Positions 6,738-8,415 of a DNA stretch of 8,415 bases are shown here, piece by piece. Location of the stretch: positions 1 to 8,415 of the forward strand of contig JADFON010000056.1 in assembly GCA_022562855.1 (NCBI GenBank), read 5' to 3'. Each line of letters opens with the position of its first letter. Position 1 is the first letter of the stretch. The notes beneath the pieces are model-generated. The model ran no database searches, had not been told where the DNA came from, and saw only the letters and a program-made list of their open reading frames with translations. The translations under genes and the position numbers were made by a program. This stretch comes from Candidatus Zhuqueibacterota bacterium (GTDB lineage: Bacteria > SM23-31).

Positions 6738-7514
6738 TTAAAAAATTAAGATTCTTGTTCCAAGTGTGAATATGAAATTCGTTTTTTGACCAGACGGCAC
6801 ATCCTCTTTGATGGGGATTTGCACACCCGCTTCAAGTAAAAATCTTCTGCTTGGGATAACCTGAATGCCGGGGGAAATAAACAATGTAGTCCGGCTACCC
6901 TCTAAGATAGTATTTCCATTTAATTCAAGATATGCATTTAATTGCTTTGGAGGATACACAACAGGTAAAATCGGATATCCTATAGCAAGATTATATACCA
7001 GATTGTCGTCAAGGTGCTCACCTACAGCATTATAACCGAATTCTCCGTATAAGCCATATTTAGTGGTAATATATGCGCCGATTAATCCAACCTTTGTTTG
7101 ATATGCGCCAAGCCCAATTGAAGGCATATTATCTGTATCACCGGTTGGAAACGTCTCTTGAAGTTTTATTGCTATACGAAACGTTTTTCCCAAACCGTCT
7201 TTTTGGTAAAGAAGAATTTTTGCAAATAATGAAACATCACCTAAACCTGATTGTGAGTTTATATTTTCAGGAGCAATTCTTAAAAATGGTGCAATTACTC
7301 CTATAAATATTTTGGTTGTTATGTTGTATGGGATAACAAACGGTTGTGCATATACGGTTGCATTTTCTTTTGAGATATACTTTCCAAACGTCCTGAATCC
7401 CCGTCCTTCGAGACCCAGAAATATTGGAGTATCGGTATAGATCGGCGGACCCTGGGCAAAACTTGCTTGCAGAGGAATCATAACAAGTATTATGATATAG
7501 AGAAATTTGTGCAT
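6738..7514 (-). CDS. Predicted outer-membrane beta-barrel protein
   Basis: The 258-residue product begins with a signal peptide (MHKFLYIIIL through ASFA-QG, cleavage near 20). The rest is a series of alternating-residue strands (TTKIFIGVIAPFL, DVSLFAKILL, FRIAIKLQETFPTG, YGLYGEFGYNAV, LNAYLELNGNT, TTLFISPGIQV, FLLEAGVQIPI) and ends in FIFTLGTRILIF, an aromatic-terminated last strand typical of outer-membrane barrels. Its style resembles the family annotated as transporter or MetA-pathway of phenol degradation (PF13557-like), but I could not confirm this. It may pass a metal or small solute across the outer membrane, or be structural. The ATG at 7514 has AAAGGA seven to eight bases upstream, and a candidate promoter lies just before. 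It is the first intact gene after the mer-like remnants and leads the barrel-HMA-NHL group. Confidence 0.85.
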   Translation of the reverse strand: MHKFLYIIILVMIPLQASFAQGPPIYTDTPIFLGLEGRGFRTFGKYISKENATVYAQPFVIPYNITTKIFIGVIAPFLRIAPENINSQSGLGDVSLFAKILLYQKDGLGKTFRIAIKLQETFPTGDTDNMPSIGLGAYQTKVGLIGAYITTKYGLYGEFGYNAVGEHLDDNLVYNLAIGYPILPVVYPPKQLNAYLELNGNTILEGSRTTLFISPGIQVIPSRRFLLEAGVQIPIKEDVPSGQKTNFIFTLGTRILIF

Positions 7515-7533
7515 GTGACATTCCTTTACGTCT

Positions 7534-7562
7534 ATATTACATTGAAATTAATTAAAATACAA
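7534..7562 (-). promoter_or_regulatory. Candidate promoter of the barrel-HMA-NHL operon
   Basis: On the minus strand TTGTAT (7562-7557) and TAATAT (7539-7534) are spaced by 17 bases, 20 bases before the start codon at 7514 and just upstream of the AAAGGA site. Matches to consensus are 3 of 6 and 4 of 6 in an AT-rich region, so this is only suggestive. If active, it would let the intact genes be expressed independently of the csoR-like gene and the remnants. Confidence 0.35.
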
Positions 7563-7568
7563 AAGAAT

Positions 7569-7808
7569 TTATCGGTATAATCCCGAACCGGATATTCCAA
7601 AACACTCCGGCAATAATTGTACTGATCCGGTAATAACCACACTCGGAAGATTACCCTGCCTCTTAAAAAATATCAACCAATGAGTTCTCAGTATAAAGAA
7701 CAACGATAGGGCAAAAAAGAGTGGAATCAGTTTTAGACTCCATAGCTGCACAGCGCCTATTCCGGCGGCAAGACCACCTACAGATAAGGCTGCCGGTTCA
7801 TCCTTCAC
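7569..7808 (-). pseudogene. Shortened MerT-like membrane protein remnant
   Basis: A 79-codon frame starts at GTG 7808 and ends at TAA 7569. Its first residues, KDEPAALSVGGLAAGIGA, resemble the start of MerT-type mercuric transport proteins. LIPLFFALSLFFILRTHWLI followed by FFKRQ resembles the MerT second membrane helix and the loop after it. The stretch that should lie between them, including the vicinal Cys-Cys pair of helix 1, is absent, and the C-terminus after FFKRQ is not MerT-like. Another minus-strand frame over about 7560-7640 is hydrophobic (STIIAGVFWNI), which could be helix 3 after a frameshift. MerT is normally about 116 residues. I read this as a merT-like gene with an internal deletion and a frameshift, hence inactive. 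A real small membrane protein cannot be excluded. It overlaps the HMA fragment upstream by 11 bases. Confidence 0.5.
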
Positions 7809-7932
7809 ATGTCATTCCTGTTACCCGGAGAGTTACTGTTCCCGATGTACTTTCTTTTATTGTTGCAGGTGCTTGGCAAAATTCATCACGAACATCAGAA
7901 CTTAAAAATGTGAATAGTCTTGAAGTTTTCAT
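7798..7932 (-). pseudogene. Truncated HMA-domain gene fragment ending at GMTCEG
   Basis: ATG at 7932 to TGA at 7798 gives 44 residues. The last part, TVTLRVTGMTCEG, is the first strand and metal-binding loop of an HMA domain. The stop codon stands where the second Cys of GMTCxxC is expected, so the remaining 50 or so residues of the fold are missing. Translation past the TGA gives Arg/Cys-rich sequence unlike HMA, so readthrough would not restore the domain. No clear ribosome-binding site precedes the ATG, and the preceding text (FCQAPATIK) may be a linker of a longer lost protein. It lies 26 bases behind the csoR-like gene. Together with the MerT-like remnant it suggests decay of a merT/merP-type pair. 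Confidence 0.6.
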
Positions 7933-7958
7933 TAGAGGAACCCTATTGTAAATGCCGT

Positions 7959-8255
7959 CTATTTGGCATATTTATAGATTACGTCCATCAGTTCTCTATA
8001 CATTGCATTTTGAGTCTCTTTGTCATCCGAACGAAAGGCATCCGTAACACACTGTTCTAAGTAGTTACGCATGGTTTCTTTACTCAGACCTCTCAAGGCT
8101 TCATGCACAGATGAAATCTGCATCAGGATATCGACACAATAACGACCTTCCTCGATCATCCTTTCAAGACCTTGAGACTGTCCGGTAATTTTTTTTATAC
8201 GAGTCAACAAAGATTTTTGACATGTATCTGTTAAGCAGCGTTGTGTTTGTAACAT
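7959..8255 (-). CDS. CsoR/RcnR/FrmR-family transcriptional repressor with Cys-Tyr-Cys site
   Basis: This 98-residue protein is a full-length member of the all-helical DUF156 family: LLTRIKKITGQSQGLERMIEEGRYCVDILMQISSV, then the second helix to NYLEQCVTDAF and a C-terminal helix ending DVIYKYAK. Family members are tetrameric repressors that leave DNA when they bind Cu(I), Ni(II), formaldehyde or persulfide. In copper-sensing CsoR the ligands are Cys-His-Cys. Here the positions are Cys40, Tyr65 and Cys69, so the His is lost while both Cys remain, more like the sulfur-sensing CstR pattern. Two extra Cys (7 and 12) lie in the N-terminal tail. The ATG at 8255 has AAGGAG eight bases upstream. It is the first gene of the minus-strand cassette and probably controls it and itself. 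Confidence 0.93.
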   Translation of the reverse strand: MLQTQRCLTDTCQKSLLTRIKKITGQSQGLERMIEEGRYCVDILMQISSVHEALRGLSKETMRNYLEQCVTDAFRSDDKETQNAMYRELMDVIYKYAK

Positions 8256-8268
8256 TGTGTGATCTCCT

Positions 8269-8322
8269 TATATAGTCATACCCTCTACCCCTATATACAA
8301 TTTAAAAAACAGGAAGTTCCAA
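8269..8322 (-). promoter_or_regulatory. Candidate csoR-like promoter and operator
   Basis: On the minus strand TTGGAA (8322-8317) is followed after 17 bases by TGTATA (8299-8294), or after 19 by TATATA. Overlapping and following it is a dyad TATATAG-15-CTATATA (8297-8291 and 8275-8269) whose spacer holds two G-runs (AGGGGTA, AGGGTAT). G-runs flanked by AT-rich arms are a feature of operators bound by CsoR/RcnR-type repressors. The position between -10 and ribosome-binding site fits autorepression. Motif matches are moderate. Confidence 0.4.
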
Positions 8323-8342
8323 GAAAGTAATTTTAAATATCT

Positions 8343-8382
8343 AAAAAGAGAGCGTTGCATAATTAAAAATTCATCTCTTTTT
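8343..8382. repeat. Inverted repeat with A/T-rich arms upstream of the regulator
   Basis: AAAAAGAGA (8343-8351) and TCTCTTTTT (8374-8382) form 9-bp arms around a 22-base loop. Because the arms end in A and T runs it could act as a weak bidirectional terminator of a gene beyond the right edge, or be part of the upstream promoter region. The rest of 8323-8415 shows no gene. Confidence 0.35.
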
Positions 8383-8415
8383 TGTCATGTCCTCAAAAAG
8401 GGATCACTACGTGAC

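Noticed and set aside
7798-7800. TGA at the position of the second Cys of GMTCEG-x could be read as selenocysteine (CxxU HMA protein).
   Set aside because: Translation beyond the TGA gives Arg/Cys-rich sequence with no HMA strands or helices, so insertion would not yield a domain; a broken gene explains it better.
8401-8415. TCAC-TAC-GTGA at the right edge as a possible binding site.
   Set aside because: Four-base arms are too short to support without the neighbouring sequence.

Overview
The window comes from an unidentified bacterium with a Gram-negative envelope: it encodes a predicted outer-membrane beta-barrel, exported periplasmic proteins and a CorC/HlyC inner-membrane protein. Base composition is moderate. 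Purine-rich ribosome-binding sites (AAGGAG, GGGAG, AAAGGA) precede several genes, and one gene uses TTG as its start. The style of the proteins (an NHL propeller, an HMA protein with a CPFC motif, a degenerate exported SNase-like protein) would fit a lineage of the FCB group, such as Ignavibacteria or Marinimicrobia. This is only an impression, because no phylogenetic marker is present.

Left part (1-2540, minus strand): the first 846 codons of a large STAND NTPase gene. It has a NACHT ATPase module followed by helical HEAT-like repeats, and its C-terminus lies beyond the left edge. This is the architecture of bacterial NLR-like anti-phage proteins, so it is a candidate defence gene. Behind it (2652-3938, minus) is a standard CorC/HlyC (DUF21-CBS-CorC_HlyC) membrane protein with a TTG start. 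Divergent from that is an exported protein with a C-terminal staphylococcal-nuclease-like fold (about 4201-4890, plus). It has lost nearly all catalytic positions and is probably a pseudo-nuclease. A non-coding stretch with several complementary arms (about 4891-5050) and a strong hairpin terminator (5055-5090) close this part.

Right part (5121-8255, all minus strand): a heavy-metal or thiol-linked cassette. Read in the direction of transcription it contains: a CsoR/RcnR/FrmR-family repressor whose usual Cys-His-Cys metal triad is Cys-Tyr-Cys; a degraded stretch that looks like the remains of mercuric-transport genes (the start of an HMA domain that stops at GMTCEG, overlapping a shortened MerT-like membrane protein); a 258-residue outer-membrane barrel; an exported MerP-like HMA protein with a CPFC motif; a membrane-anchored or secreted six-bladed NHL propeller, translationally coupled to the HMA gene by an ATGA overlap; and an easily missed 51-residue exported peptide with a Cys/Met-rich tail. 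The reading proposed here is a CsoR-controlled locus that once imported or handled a soft metal through MerT/MerP-like proteins. The cytoplasmic-membrane importer has decayed, while the periplasmic and outer-membrane parts stay intact. The metal, or a persulfide signal, cannot be decided from sequence alone.

Two items deserve most attention. One is the intact barrel / HMA / NHL / Cys-peptide set under a non-canonical CsoR, next to the mer-like remnants. The other is the NACHT-HEAT protein. No insertion sequences, CRISPR arrays, tRNA or rRNA genes were seen.
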